Origin: Deltaproteobacteria bacterium
GTDB taxonomy: Bacteria > Myxococcota_A > UBA9042 > PHBI01
Length of the DNA: 64,000 bases
Assembly: GCA_020632715.1 (NCBI GenBank)
Contig: JACKFA010000006.1
Location: 598,493-662,492, forward strand
Direction: 5' to 3'
Every line of letters starts with the position of its first letter. Position 1 is the first letter of the stretch. The notes under the pieces are model-generated. The model did not search any database. It was not told the DNA's origin and worked only from the letters and a program-made list of their open reading frames with translations. The translations under genes and the position numbers were made by a program. Shown one piece after another: positions 26,845-34,122 of the stretch.

Positions 26845-29270
26845 GAGCGGACCTCCGCGAGCCCGAGCTGGTTCATGAGCGTCTGCCGGCGAGCCCGCGC
26901 CGGCGCCTTCCGGGCGAGCGAGAGCAGCGTCAGCGCGATGGTGAGGAGCGAGGAGAGCGGCATGAGCACGGCGCAGGCGACCGGCGAGAGCGCGCCCGCG
27001 AGCGCGAGCCCGATGCCGGCGGCGTTGTAGGCGACGGCCACCCCGAGGTTCCGGACGATCGTCGCGCGCAGGCGCCGCGACAGCGCGAGCGCCTCGCCGA
27101 TGGGGCCGACCCCGCTCGTCATGAGGAAGAAGTCTGCGCGCTCGGGGAGCGTGGGGCGGTCGATGGCGGGCGTCCCGGCGCACGCGGCCGCGGCGAACGC
27201 CGGCGCGTCGTTGAGGCCGTCGCCGATCATCAGCGTGTCGGCGCGCCCGCCGTCCTCGGCGGTCACGAGCGCCGCCTTGTCGGCCGGTGAGAGCCCCGCG
27301 CGCGCCCGCTCCGGCGGGATCCCGAGGGCGAGCGCCGCCTCGCGCACCCGCGCCGGCGCGTCGCCGCTCACGAGCCACACGGCGACGCCGTCGGCCGTCA
27401 GCCGCTCGACCTCGCCGCGCACGTCGCGCCGGAGCGACTCGACGAAGAGGAAGCGCGTCAGGATCTCGCCATCGCGCGACAGCACGAGCGCGCGCTCGGC
27501 GGCGTCGGCCGGCGCGTCGGGGTCGGCCACGAGGCGCCAGGTCGCGCCGCCGTCGGCGAGATGGAGGCCCTGGCCGGCGCGCTCCTCCACGATGACCCCC
27601 TCACGGAGGTGAGGGACGGCGCCGCTCGCCTCGAGCGCGCGCAGGATGGCGCGGCTCTTCGGGTGGTTCGAGCGCGCGACCATGTCGCCGAGCGCCGCGA
27701 CGGCCGCCGCGTCGAGCCCGTCGAACGCCGCGGCCCCGCCCTTGAGCTCGAGCGCGCCGAGCGTGACGGTGCCGGTCTTGTCGAAGAACACCTGCCGGAC
27801 GCGCCGCAGGCGGTCGAGCAGGTCGAGGCGCCGCACGAAGAAGCCGCCCGCGCGGAGCCGCGCGTGGGCGAGCTCGTAGGCGAGCGGCGTCGCGAGGCCG
27901 ATGGCGCAGGGGCAGGTCACGACGAGGACGGCGATGGCGACCTGCACGGCGCGCTCGGGCCCAGCACCCCACCACGCGATGAGCGCGACGGCGGCCGCGA
28001 CGAGCACCCCCACGACGTACGCCGTGGCGAGCCGGTGCCAGAAGGGGTCGCTCTCGGTGACGTCCGCGCCGCTCTTCGGCGCGAGCAGGTCGTGCACGGC
28101 CGACTCGCCGAAGCCCTGCGCGGCCACGAGGCGCCGCGCGGCCCCGCCGAGCAGGTGGGCGCCGGCCGGGACGAGCCCGCCCGGGGCGAACGCGACGGGG
28201 TCCGACTCACCGGAGATCCAGGCCAGACCGAAGTCGGCGCCGTCCTCCTCGAGCGTCGCGTCGACCGGGACGAGCTCGCCCGGGGCGACGAGCAGGCGCG
28301 TGCCGCACAGCACCTCGGTGACCGGGGTGAGCGCGATCTCCCCCGCGAGCCCGACGGTCCGCACGCGGAGCCCCTCGAGCCCGGAGTCGGCGAGCAGGAT
28401 CCGGCGGCTGCGCTCGACGTAGCGCTGCTGCAGGAAGCGCCCGACCAGCATCAGCGTGATGAAGGTCGTCGTGGTGTCGAAGTAGGCGGCGTCCGCGCCC
28501 TCGGTGGCGAAGAGCCAGAGCGAGCCGCCCCACGAGAGCAGGATCCCGAGCGCGATCGGCACGTCGAGGTGGAGCGCGCGGCGGCGGAGCGCGCCCCAGG
28601 CGGCGCGGAAGAAGACCGGGCCCCCGACGAGCACGGCCACCGTCGTGAGCGCGGCGCTCGCCCAGCCGAAGAGCGCGGCGATGCCGGGCTCCTCGGTGGG
28701 GTCGAGCCCGAAGTAGCCCGCGAACGACAGCATCATGACGTTCATCGTGAGCGCCACCGAGACGCCGAGCTTCACGCCGAGCCCGTCGCTCGCGGCGTGC
28801 GCGGCCTTGAGCGGGGGGCCCATGCGGTAGCCGACCTGCGCGAGATCCGTCACGAACGCCGCGAGGTCGAAGACGCCGTCCTCGAAGGTGAGCGTCACGC
28901 GCCCGACGCCGGGGTTCACGTCGGCGCGGACCGAGCCCGCGGCGCGCGAGAAGAGCGTCTGGATGAGCCACACGCACGCGGCGCAGTGGATGCCCTGGAC
29001 GTCCATCGTCACCGAGACGCGCCCCTCGCGACCCGCGAGGCGCGCGCGCTCGACGAGCGGCTCGAGCCAGGCGAGCGGGGCGCCGGCCTCGTCGCCGCCG
29101 GTCGGGTTCGCGATGCCGCAGCCGAGCGTGTAGAAGCGCTCGAGCCCACGCTCCGTCAGGAGCGCGTGCGCCGCGCGGCAGCCCTGGCAGCAGTAGGGCG
29201 CCGTCGGTGCGCCCGCCTCGACCGGGGTCTGGCAGTGCGGGCAGCTCGTGGGGTTGGACGCGTCGTTCAA
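26841..29270 (-). CDS. ccoI: copper-translocating P-type ATPase CcoI (FixI)
   Basis: About 809 residues with the proposed TTG start at 29270 (GGAG nine bases upstream). The ATG at 29324 lies inside a perfect sigma-54 promoter, so it is unlikely to be in the mRNA. The N-terminus is a CPHCQTP...CCQGC cysteine module typical of FixI, followed by an HMA domain with GIHCAACVWL. The membrane CPC motif (TCPCAIG), phosphorylation site DKTGT and hinge MIGDGLNDAPAF are all present. It exports copper to the periplasmic side for assembly of the CuB centre. First gene of the cco operon. Confidence 0.9.
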   Translation of the reverse strand: MNDASNPTSCPHCQTPVEAGAPTAPYCCQGCRAAHALLTERGLERFYTLGCGIANPTGGDEAGAPLAWLEPLVERARLAGREGRVSVTMDVQGIHCAACVWLIQTLFSRAAGSVRADVNPGVGRVTLTFEDGVFDLAAFVTDLAQVGYRMGPPLKAAHAASDGLGVKLGVSVALTMNVMMLSFAGYFGLDPTEEPGIAALFGWASAALTTVAVLVGGPVFFRAAWGALRRRALHLDVPIALGILLSWGGSLWLFATEGADAAYFDTTTTFITLMLVGRFLQQRYVERSRRILLADSGLEGLRVRTVGLAGEIALTPVTEVLCGTRLLVAPGELVPVDATLEEDGADFGLAWISGESDPVAFAPGGLVPAGAHLLGGAARRLVAAQGFGESAVHDLLAPKSGADVTESDPFWHRLATAYVVGVLVAAAVALIAWWGAGPERAVQVAIAVLVVTCPCAIGLATPLAYELAHARLRAGGFFVRRLDLLDRLRRVRQVFFDKTGTVTLGALELKGGAAAFDGLDAAAVAALGDMVARSNHPKSRAILRALEASGAVPHLREGVIVEERAGQGLHLADGGATWRLVADPDAPADAAERALVLSRDGEILTRFLFVESLRRDVRGEVERLTADGVAVWLVSGDAPARVREAALALGIPPERARAGLSPADKAALVTAEDGGRADTLMIGDGLNDAPAFAAAACAGTPAIDRPTLPERADFFLMTSGVGPIGEALALSRRLRATIVRNLGVAVAYNAAGIGLALAGALSPVACAVLMPLSSLLTIALTLLSLARKAPARARRQTLMNQLGLAEVRS

Positions 29271-29315
29271 GAGGAGAGGCTCCGGTGTCACGGCTGGGTG
29301 ACGGCGGTGCCCCTC

Positions 29316-29330
29316 GCAAGACATGTGCCA
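29316..29330 (-). promoter_or_regulatory. sigma-54 (-24/-12) promoter of the ccoI-led operon
   Basis: On the minus strand TGGCAC-N5-TTGC, a full match to the RpoN consensus with the required GG-N10-GC spacing. Transcription should begin near 29304, 34 bases before the proposed TTG start of ccoI and 20 bases inside the longest ccoI reading frame. That is why the longer start was rejected. Confidence 0.75.
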
Positions 29331-29402
29331 GCGAGGGGAAGGTGGCGCAGAGGAGCCCCAGTGGCTGTGTTGAGGCGGCGATGGGAGAGAGCGTCGGGCG
29401 GC

Positions 29403-29422
29403 AGTGTGCTAGATGGCACACT
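29403..29422. promoter_or_regulatory. palindrome AGTGTGC-N6-GCACACT between ccoI and hemN
   Basis: Seven-base perfect arms with a six-base centre; the core TGTGC-N6-GCACA has Crp/Fnr-family geometry. Its centre lies about 108 bases upstream of the predicted ccoI start site and about 144 upstream of that of hemN. These are normal distances for an upstream activating site of a sigma-54 activator. Which protein binds is unknown. Confidence 0.65.
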
Positions 29423-29529
29423 CTCTTTGAGCGGTTTCGCCCGAGGCCTGGAGGCTATCACCGGATCCAGGGGCGACAACTTTCCTGAACGGGGCCGGCG
29501 CGTGCCCCCCCGCGCCCGGGTGGGCCTCC

Positions 29530-29545
29530 TGGCACACCCCTTGCT
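29530..29545 (+). promoter_or_regulatory. sigma-54 (-24/-12) promoter of hemN
   Basis: TGGCAC-N5-TTGCT, a perfect RpoN consensus match, with C before the first T. The expected start site (about 29556) is only about three bases before the hemN ATG at 29559, so the mRNA would be almost leaderless. Confidence 0.7.
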
Positions 29546-29558
29546 CAGGTCAGCGGCC

Positions 29559-30968
29559 ATGATGACGACCGCACCAGCCGCGCTCCCCGAGCTCACCCCC
29601 GAACTCCTCAACGCGTACGACCGCCCCGGCCCGCGCTACACGAGCTACCCGACGGCCGACCGCTTCGGCGACGGCTTCTCGGAGGCCGACTACGTGGCCG
29701 CGCTCGCGCGGGCGAACGCTCAGCGCCCGGGCGAGGCGCTCAGCGTCTACACGCACCTCCCGTTCTGCGAGGCGCTCTGCACCTATTGCGGGTGCAACGT
29801 CACGGTGAGCCGGAGCGCGCAGACGCGCGCCCGCTACCTCGCGCGCCTCGCCGAGGAGATCGCCCGCGTCGTCCGCCACCTGCCGGACCGCCGCCTCGTC
29901 TCGCAGCTCCACCTCGGCGGCGGCACCCCGAACGCCTACGCCGACGACGAGCTCGCGGCCCTCTTCGACCTCTTCCGCGAGCACTTCGAGCTCGCCCCGG
30001 ACGCCGAGGTCGCCATCGAGGCCGACCCGCGGCACGCGACCCCCGAGCGCCTCGCGCGCTGGCGCGAGATCGGCATCAACCGCCTCTCGATGGGCGTCCA
30101 GGACTTCGATCCCGCCGTGCAGGAGCGCGTCGGGCGCGTGTGCCCGCCCGAGCGCGTCGAGGAGCTCGTCGCCGCCGCCCGCGCCGCGCGCTACGACAGC
30201 GTGAACCTCGACCTCATCTATGGTCTCCCGCGCCAGACGGCCGCGAGCTTCGCGCGCACCGTCGCGCGGGTCATCGGGCTCCGCCCCGACCGTGTCGCGC
30301 TCTACAGCTTCGCGTGGGTGCCCTGGGCGAAGCCGCATCAGGCCGCCTTCGAGGCGAGCGAGATGCCCGACCGCGACGCCAAGATCGCGCTCTTCTGCGA
30401 CGCGCGGAAGGCGTTCCTCGACGCCGGCTACGAGGCCATCGGCATGGACCACTTCGCGCTCCCGTCCGACGAGCTCGCGGTCGCGCAGCGCGAGGGGCGC
30501 CTCCGCCGCAACTTCCAGGGGTACACGGCGATGCGCGTGCGCGACGTCGTCGCCTTCGGCGTCTCGGCCATCGGCGACATCGGCGGCGCCTACATCCAGA
30601 ACACGCGCAGCCTCCACGCCTACAACAAGGCCATCGACGGCGGCGGGCTCGCCACGGCGCGGGGGCTCCGCCTCTCGGACGACGACGAGGTCCGCCGCTA
30701 CGCGATCCACGAGCTCATGTGCCGCTTCCGGCTCGACGACGCCGCGCTGCGGCGGCGCTTCGGCGCCGGCGTGGCGGACCTCTTCGGGCCCGAGCTCGCG
30801 ACGCTCGCCGCCAGCGAGGACCTCGCGCCGCTCGCGGAGGCCACGGCCGCCGACGGCGTGCGCGTGTCGCCCCTCGGCCAGCTCTTCGTCCGCAACGTCG
30901 CCGCCGTCTTCGACCGCTATCTCCAGACGAAGGCGCCGGAGGGGCCACTCTACTCGCGCATGGTCTGA
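29559..30968 (+). CDS. hemN: oxygen-independent coproporphyrinogen III oxidase HemN
   Basis: 469 residues; two adjacent ATGs (29559, 29562). Radical SAM enzyme that decarboxylates coproporphyrinogen III to protoporphyrinogen IX without oxygen, for haem synthesis under low oxygen. The conserved N-terminus YDRPGPRYTSYPTA is present. The cluster motif is Cys70-x3-Cys74-x2-Cys77 with the additional Cys79 of true HemN. The LHLGGGTPN, EADPRHAT and MGVQDFD motifs and the C-terminal HemN domain (about 370-460) are intact. It is divergent from the cbb3 operon, which needs haem. No ribosome binding site is visible before the ATG, in line with a leaderless transcript. Confidence 0.93.
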   Translation: MMTTAPAALPELTPELLNAYDRPGPRYTSYPTADRFGDGFSEADYVAALARANAQRPGEALSVYTHLPFCEALCTYCGCNVTVSRSAQTRARYLARLAEEIARVVRHLPDRRLVSQLHLGGGTPNAYADDELAALFDLFREHFELAPDAEVAIEADPRHATPERLARWREIGINRLSMGVQDFDPAVQERVGRVCPPERVEELVAAARAARYDSVNLDLIYGLPRQTAASFARTVARVIGLRPDRVALYSFAWVPWAKPHQAAFEASEMPDRDAKIALFCDARKAFLDAGYEAIGMDHFALPSDELAVAQREGRLRRNFQGYTAMRVRDVVAFGVSAIGDIGGAYIQNTRSLHAYNKAIDGGGLATARGLRLSDDDEVRRYAIHELMCRFRLDDAALRRRFGAGVADLFGPELATLAASEDLAPLAEATAADGVRVSPLGQLFVRNVAAVFDRYLQTKAPEGPLYSRMV

Positions 30969-31013
30969 CCTGCGGGCGGCGTCGCGGCGGTTGAAATCGC
31001 GGCGCCGGGGCGC

Positions 31014-32099
31014 ATGGTTTCGGCCGTCATGGCCCCTCCCGCTCCCTATCGCGCGCGCTACTGGCACCGTCTGGACGACGGGCGCGTCCAGTGCGACCTC
31101 TGCCCGCGGCATTGCCGCCTGCGGCCGGGCCAGAAGGCGTTCTGCTTCGTGCGCGAGGCCGACGAGGACGGGCTCGTGCTCTCGACCTGGGGCAAGAGCA
31201 CCGGCTTCTGCGTCGATCCCATCGAGAAGAAGCCGCTGAACCACTTCCTCCCCGGGACCCCGGTGCTCTCGTTCGGTACGGCCGGCTGCAACCTCGGCTG
31301 CAAGTTCTGCCAGAACTGGGACATCTCGAAGTCGCGCGAGGTGGCGCGCCTCTCGGCGCTGGCCGAGCCCGGGGACATCGCCGCGGCCGCCCAGCGCGCC
31401 GGCGCGCGGTCGGTGGCCTTCACCTACAACGACCCGGTGATCTGGGCCGAGTACGCCATCGACACGGCCATCGCGTGCCACGAGGCGGGTCTCCGAACCG
31501 TCGCCGTCACGGCCGGCTACATCACCGAGGCCGCGCGGGCCGACTTCTTCCGCCACGTCGACGCCGCCAACGTGGATCTCAAGGCGTTCACCGACGCCTT
31601 CTACGAGAAGATCTGCTTCGCGGCGCTCGGCCCGGTCCTCGAGACGCTCCGCTGGCTGCGGCACGAGACGGACGTCTGGTTCGAGGTGACGACGCTCCTC
31701 ATCCCCGGCCAGAACGACAGCGACGCCGAGCTGAACCAGCTCGCCGCCTGGTTCGCCGAACACCTCGGCCCCGACGTGCCGCTCCACTTCTCGGCGTTCC
31801 ACCCGGACTACCGCATGGGCGACACGCCGCGCACGCCGCCGGCGACGCTCACGCGGGCCCGCGCCATCGCGCGGAGCCACGGCCTCCGCTACGTCTACAC
31901 GGGCAACGTGCACGACCTCGAGGGCGACGCGACGTGCTGCCCCGGCTGCGACGCGGTCGCCATCCAGCGCGACTGGTACGAGCTCCGGAGCTACCGCCTC
32001 GACGGCGGTCGCTGCCCCGACTGCGCGACGCCGATCGCCGGCGTCTTCGAGGAGCGCCCGGGTTCGTGGGGTGCGCGGCGGCTACCCGTGCGGGTCTGA
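31014..32099 (+). CDS. amrS: AmmeMemoRadiSam-system radical SAM enzyme (AmrS-like)
   Basis: 361 residues (an internal ATG at 31029 would shorten it by five). The radical SAM motif C92-x3-C96-x2-C99 lies in GTAGCNLGCKFCQNWDISKSR, a PflA-like activase core with the QNWDISK tail typical of AmrS. N-terminal cysteines (CDLCPRHCRLRPGQKAFC) and C-terminal CCPGC...CPDC pairs probably hold further metal or clusters. The partner Memo and AMMECR1 proteins of the system are not in the window. The reaction of this family is not well defined. It follows hemN by 45 bases and may share its transcript. Confidence 0.85.
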   Translation: MVSAVMAPPAPYRARYWHRLDDGRVQCDLCPRHCRLRPGQKAFCFVREADEDGLVLSTWGKSTGFCVDPIEKKPLNHFLPGTPVLSFGTAGCNLGCKFCQNWDISKSREVARLSALAEPGDIAAAAQRAGARSVAFTYNDPVIWAEYAIDTAIACHEAGLRTVAVTAGYITEAARADFFRHVDAANVDLKAFTDAFYEKICFAALGPVLETLRWLRHETDVWFEVTTLLIPGQNDSDAELNQLAAWFAEHLGPDVPLHFSAFHPDYRMGDTPRTPPATLTRARAIARSHGLRYVYTGNVHDLEGDATCCPGCDAVAIQRDWYELRSYRLDGGRCPDCATPIAGVFEERPGSWGARRLPVRV

Positions 32100-32106
32100 A
32101 CCGATA

Positions 32107-32120
32107 GTGCCAAAAGACAC
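32107..32120. promoter_or_regulatory. GTG-N8-CAC site upstream of dps
   Basis: GTGCCAAAAGACAC lies 42 bases before the dps ATG. It has the same GTG-N8-CAC geometry as the core of the palindrome between ccoI and hemN (29406-29419) and a site at 32733-32746. Only the outer triplets are symmetric, so confidence is low. Confidence 0.35.
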
Positions 32121-32161
32121 ACCCTCGCGAGAGAGTGACGATGCCCCACCGAGGACTCCCC

Positions 32162-32641
32162 ATGATCCCGACGAAGAACGACCTCCCCGAGACCACCCGC
32201 GCCGCGATCGTCGACCTCCTGAACGGTGAGCTCGCCGACGCCATCCACCTGTCGCTCCAGGCGAAGCAGGCGCACTGGAACGTGAAGGGGCCGCACTTCC
32301 GGCAGCTCCACGAGCTCTTCGACCAGGTCTACGCTGCGTCCGCGGAGTGGGTCGATCTCCTCGCCGAGCGCGCCGTGCAGCTCGGCGGCCTCGCGGACGG
32401 CACCCTCGCGGGTGTCGCGCACCGCACGCGCCTCGCCCCCTACGAGTCGCGCCTCGTCCGCGGGCGCGACCACGTCGACGCGCTCTCGACGCGGCTCGCC
32501 GCGTTCGGCAAGACCATCCGCGCGAGCATCGACCGCGCGACCGAGCTCGGCGACGCCGACACGGCCGACGTCCTCACCGAGGTCTCGCGCGGCGCCGACA
32601 AGCACCTCTGGTTCCTCGAGGCGCATCTGCAGGGCGACTGA
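32162..32641 (+). CDS. dps: Dps-type ferritin (DNA-protecting protein)
   Basis: 159 residues from ATG 32162 (GAGGA nine bases upstream); a GTG at 32135 would add nine residues without a better ribosome site. The Dps ferroxidase signature is intact: QAHWNVKGPHFRQLHELFD supplies the first His and Trp, and ASAEWVDLLAERAVQLGG supplies Asp and Glu from the partner subunit. Length is normal for the dodecameric family. It oxidises Fe(II) with peroxide and stores iron, protecting DNA. It sits beside haem and respiratory genes, with a possible regulatory site upstream. Confidence 0.9.
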   Translation: MIPTKNDLPETTRAAIVDLLNGELADAIHLSLQAKQAHWNVKGPHFRQLHELFDQVYAASAEWVDLLAERAVQLGGLADGTLAGVAHRTRLAPYESRLVRGRDHVDALSTRLAAFGKTIRASIDRATELGDADTADVLTEVSRGADKHLWFLEAHLQGD

Positions 32642-32732
32642 CGTCCGTCGCCTCGTGACGGTGGCGCTGCTGGGGTTCCGAGCCGGGCCTTCGGGGGCGT
32701 GCTGCGTCGTCCGCGAGAGCGCGGCTGGTGGT

Positions 32733-32746
32733 GTGGCAAGTGGCAC
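32733..32746. promoter_or_regulatory. GTG-N8-CAC site upstream of the fasciclin gene
   Basis: GTGGCAAGTGGCAC in the 241-base gap between dps and the fasciclin lipoprotein; same outer geometry as the sites at 29406 and 32107. No recognisable -35/-10 or -24/-12 element was found next to it. Confidence 0.3.
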
Positions 32747-32882
32747 CTCCGGCAGTGCATTCTCGCCCCCTTCCCTAAGGGACCTGCACCAACTGCGCCC
32801 TCCGGAAGATGGCGCGAAATTTGCTTCCGGGGTGCCCCGCCGTCGGGAACTGACGCTCGTCCATGTTGAACCGAGGAAACTC

Positions 32883-33428
32883 ATGATCCGTTACCCCGCA
32901 CTTCTCTTTTACACGGTGTCGGCCCTTCTCGGGTGCGGAGCCAAGGAGGCCGAGCCCTCACCGGCGGCGACGCAGGTGGCCGCGAAGCCCGCGTCGAACG
33001 TGCCACCACTGAGTGACACGAACATCGTTAGCTTGGCCACCGCCTCGAAGGACCACACGACCCTGATCGCCGCCGTGAAGGCGGCTGACTATGTCACGTC
33101 GGTCGCGGCGTCGGGCCCGTTGACCGTCTTCGCCCCGACCAACGAGGCGTTCGCCGCCCTTCCGCCGGACACGGTGAAGAGCCTGATGAAGCCCGAGAAC
33201 GTGGACAAGCTCCGGGAGCTGCTGAAGTATCACGTCACGACGTCGGCGCTCCAGCAGTCGTCTTTCCACGACGGACAGCTCGTCGCGATGGCGAACGGTG
33301 GGAAAGTCACGATGGGGGTGAAAGACGGCCAGGTCACCGTGAACGGCGCGAAGATCCTCGCATCCATCTCGGCCGAGAACGGGATCATCCACGTCATCGA
33401 CCATGTTCTCATCCCGCCGGAGCGGTGA
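32883..33428 (+). CDS. fasciclin (FAS1) domain lipoprotein
   Basis: 181 residues from ATG 32883 (GAGGAAA upstream). The signal peptide ends in LLGC (Cys18). Residues about 45-180 are one FAS1 domain: the H1 motif SGPLTVFAPTNEAFAALPPDTV and H2 motif VIDHVLIPP are both clear. FAS1 proteins act in adhesion or in assembly of surface complexes. Its place directly upstream of a cytochrome and nosZ is unusual and may mean a role in the periplasmic denitrification machinery; that is inference from position only. Confidence 0.82.
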   Translation: MIRYPALLFYTVSALLGCGAKEAEPSPAATQVAAKPASNVPPLSDTNIVSLATASKDHTTLIAAVKAADYVTSVAASGPLTVFAPTNEAFAALPPDTVKSLMKPENVDKLRELLKYHVTTSALQQSSFHDGQLVAMANGGKVTMGVKDGQVTVNGAKILASISAENGIIHVIDHVLIPPER

Positions 33429-33598
33429 CACAACAGATTGACGTGCCCCGACATCGTCGGCATCGTCGAGGGCGTGTTCGCGCCTCTGCACTCCAGCCGC
33501 GCCATGCCTGGAGAGCCAGGGACGAGGTGTGACGACTATAGCTTCTAGAGGTTCGGGTCGCCTCTCGCGGCCAGCTGATAGACAAGAAGGAAGTTCTC

Positions 33599-34018
33599 AT
33601 GATTCGTTCTCCCCATCACCTCCTCATCGCGCTCGTGGCGGTCGCGCCCCTCGCATTCACTGGTGTCGCGGCCTGCGGCGGAAAAAGCGACGAGAGCGCC
33701 GCCACCGCTCCCAAGTCAGCTGAGGAGCGCAGGGCGGCCATCACCGCCAACCAGATCTTCTCCGAGCGCTGCGTCACCTGCCATGGCGAGCGTGGCCAGG
33801 GTGACGGCCCCGGCTCGGCCGCGCTCGATCCGAAGCCTCGCAACTTCACCGATCACGCCTGGCAGCAGAGCGTCACGGACGAGCACATCGAGAAGATCAT
33901 CAAGTTCGGCGGATCGGCGGTGGGCAAGAGTGCCGCCATGCCGGCGAACCCGGACCTCCAGAGCAAGGACAGCGTCGTCGTCGCGCTGCGACAACTCGTT
34001 CGCAGACTCGGTCGATAG
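33599..34018 (+). CDS. mono-haem cytochrome c, probable electron donor to NosZ
   Basis: 139 residues. The signal peptide ends near GVAAC (Cys26), so it is possibly lipid-anchored. One haem site CVTCH in SERCVTCHGERGQGDGPG (about residues 58-62) is followed by NFTDHAWQ and a distal Met in KSAAMPANPDL, a small class I cytochrome. C-type cytochromes of this kind accompany clade II nosZ operons and carry electrons to the CuA centre. It lies 104 bases before nosZ; a short GC stem (34030-34044) stands between. Confidence 0.82.
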   Translation: MIRSPHHLLIALVAVAPLAFTGVAACGGKSDESAATAPKSAEERRAAITANQIFSERCVTCHGERGQGDGPGSAALDPKPRNFTDHAWQQSVTDEHIEKIIKFGGSAVGKSAAMPANPDLQSKDSVVVALRQLVRRLGR

Positions 34019-34029
34019 AAGTACGGCGA

Positions 34030-34044
34030 CCCCCGGCACGGGGG
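34030..34044 (+). terminator. short GC hairpin between the cytochrome gene and nosZ
   Basis: CCCCCG and CGGGGG arms around a three-base loop, 12 bases after the cytochrome stop. There is no U-tract, so it would at most attenuate transcription or protect an mRNA end. Confidence 0.3.
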
Positions 34045-34122
34045 CGCCCAGACGGCGACACCACCGACAATCGAACAGCGCTCGCGCTAGTCGCCGTTCT
34101 CCAACTGAAAGGAGCTTATGAT

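Noticed and set aside
29301..29560. Fnr box (TTGAT-N4-ATCAA) controlling ccoI or hemN
   Set aside because: None was found in this region or directly before nosZ. The only Crp/Fnr-like geometry is the TGTGC-N6-GCACA palindrome.
32733..32760. Sigma-54 promoter before the fasciclin gene (TGGCAC present)
   Set aside because: No GC doublet lies at the required 10-base distance from the GG, so the -12 element is missing.
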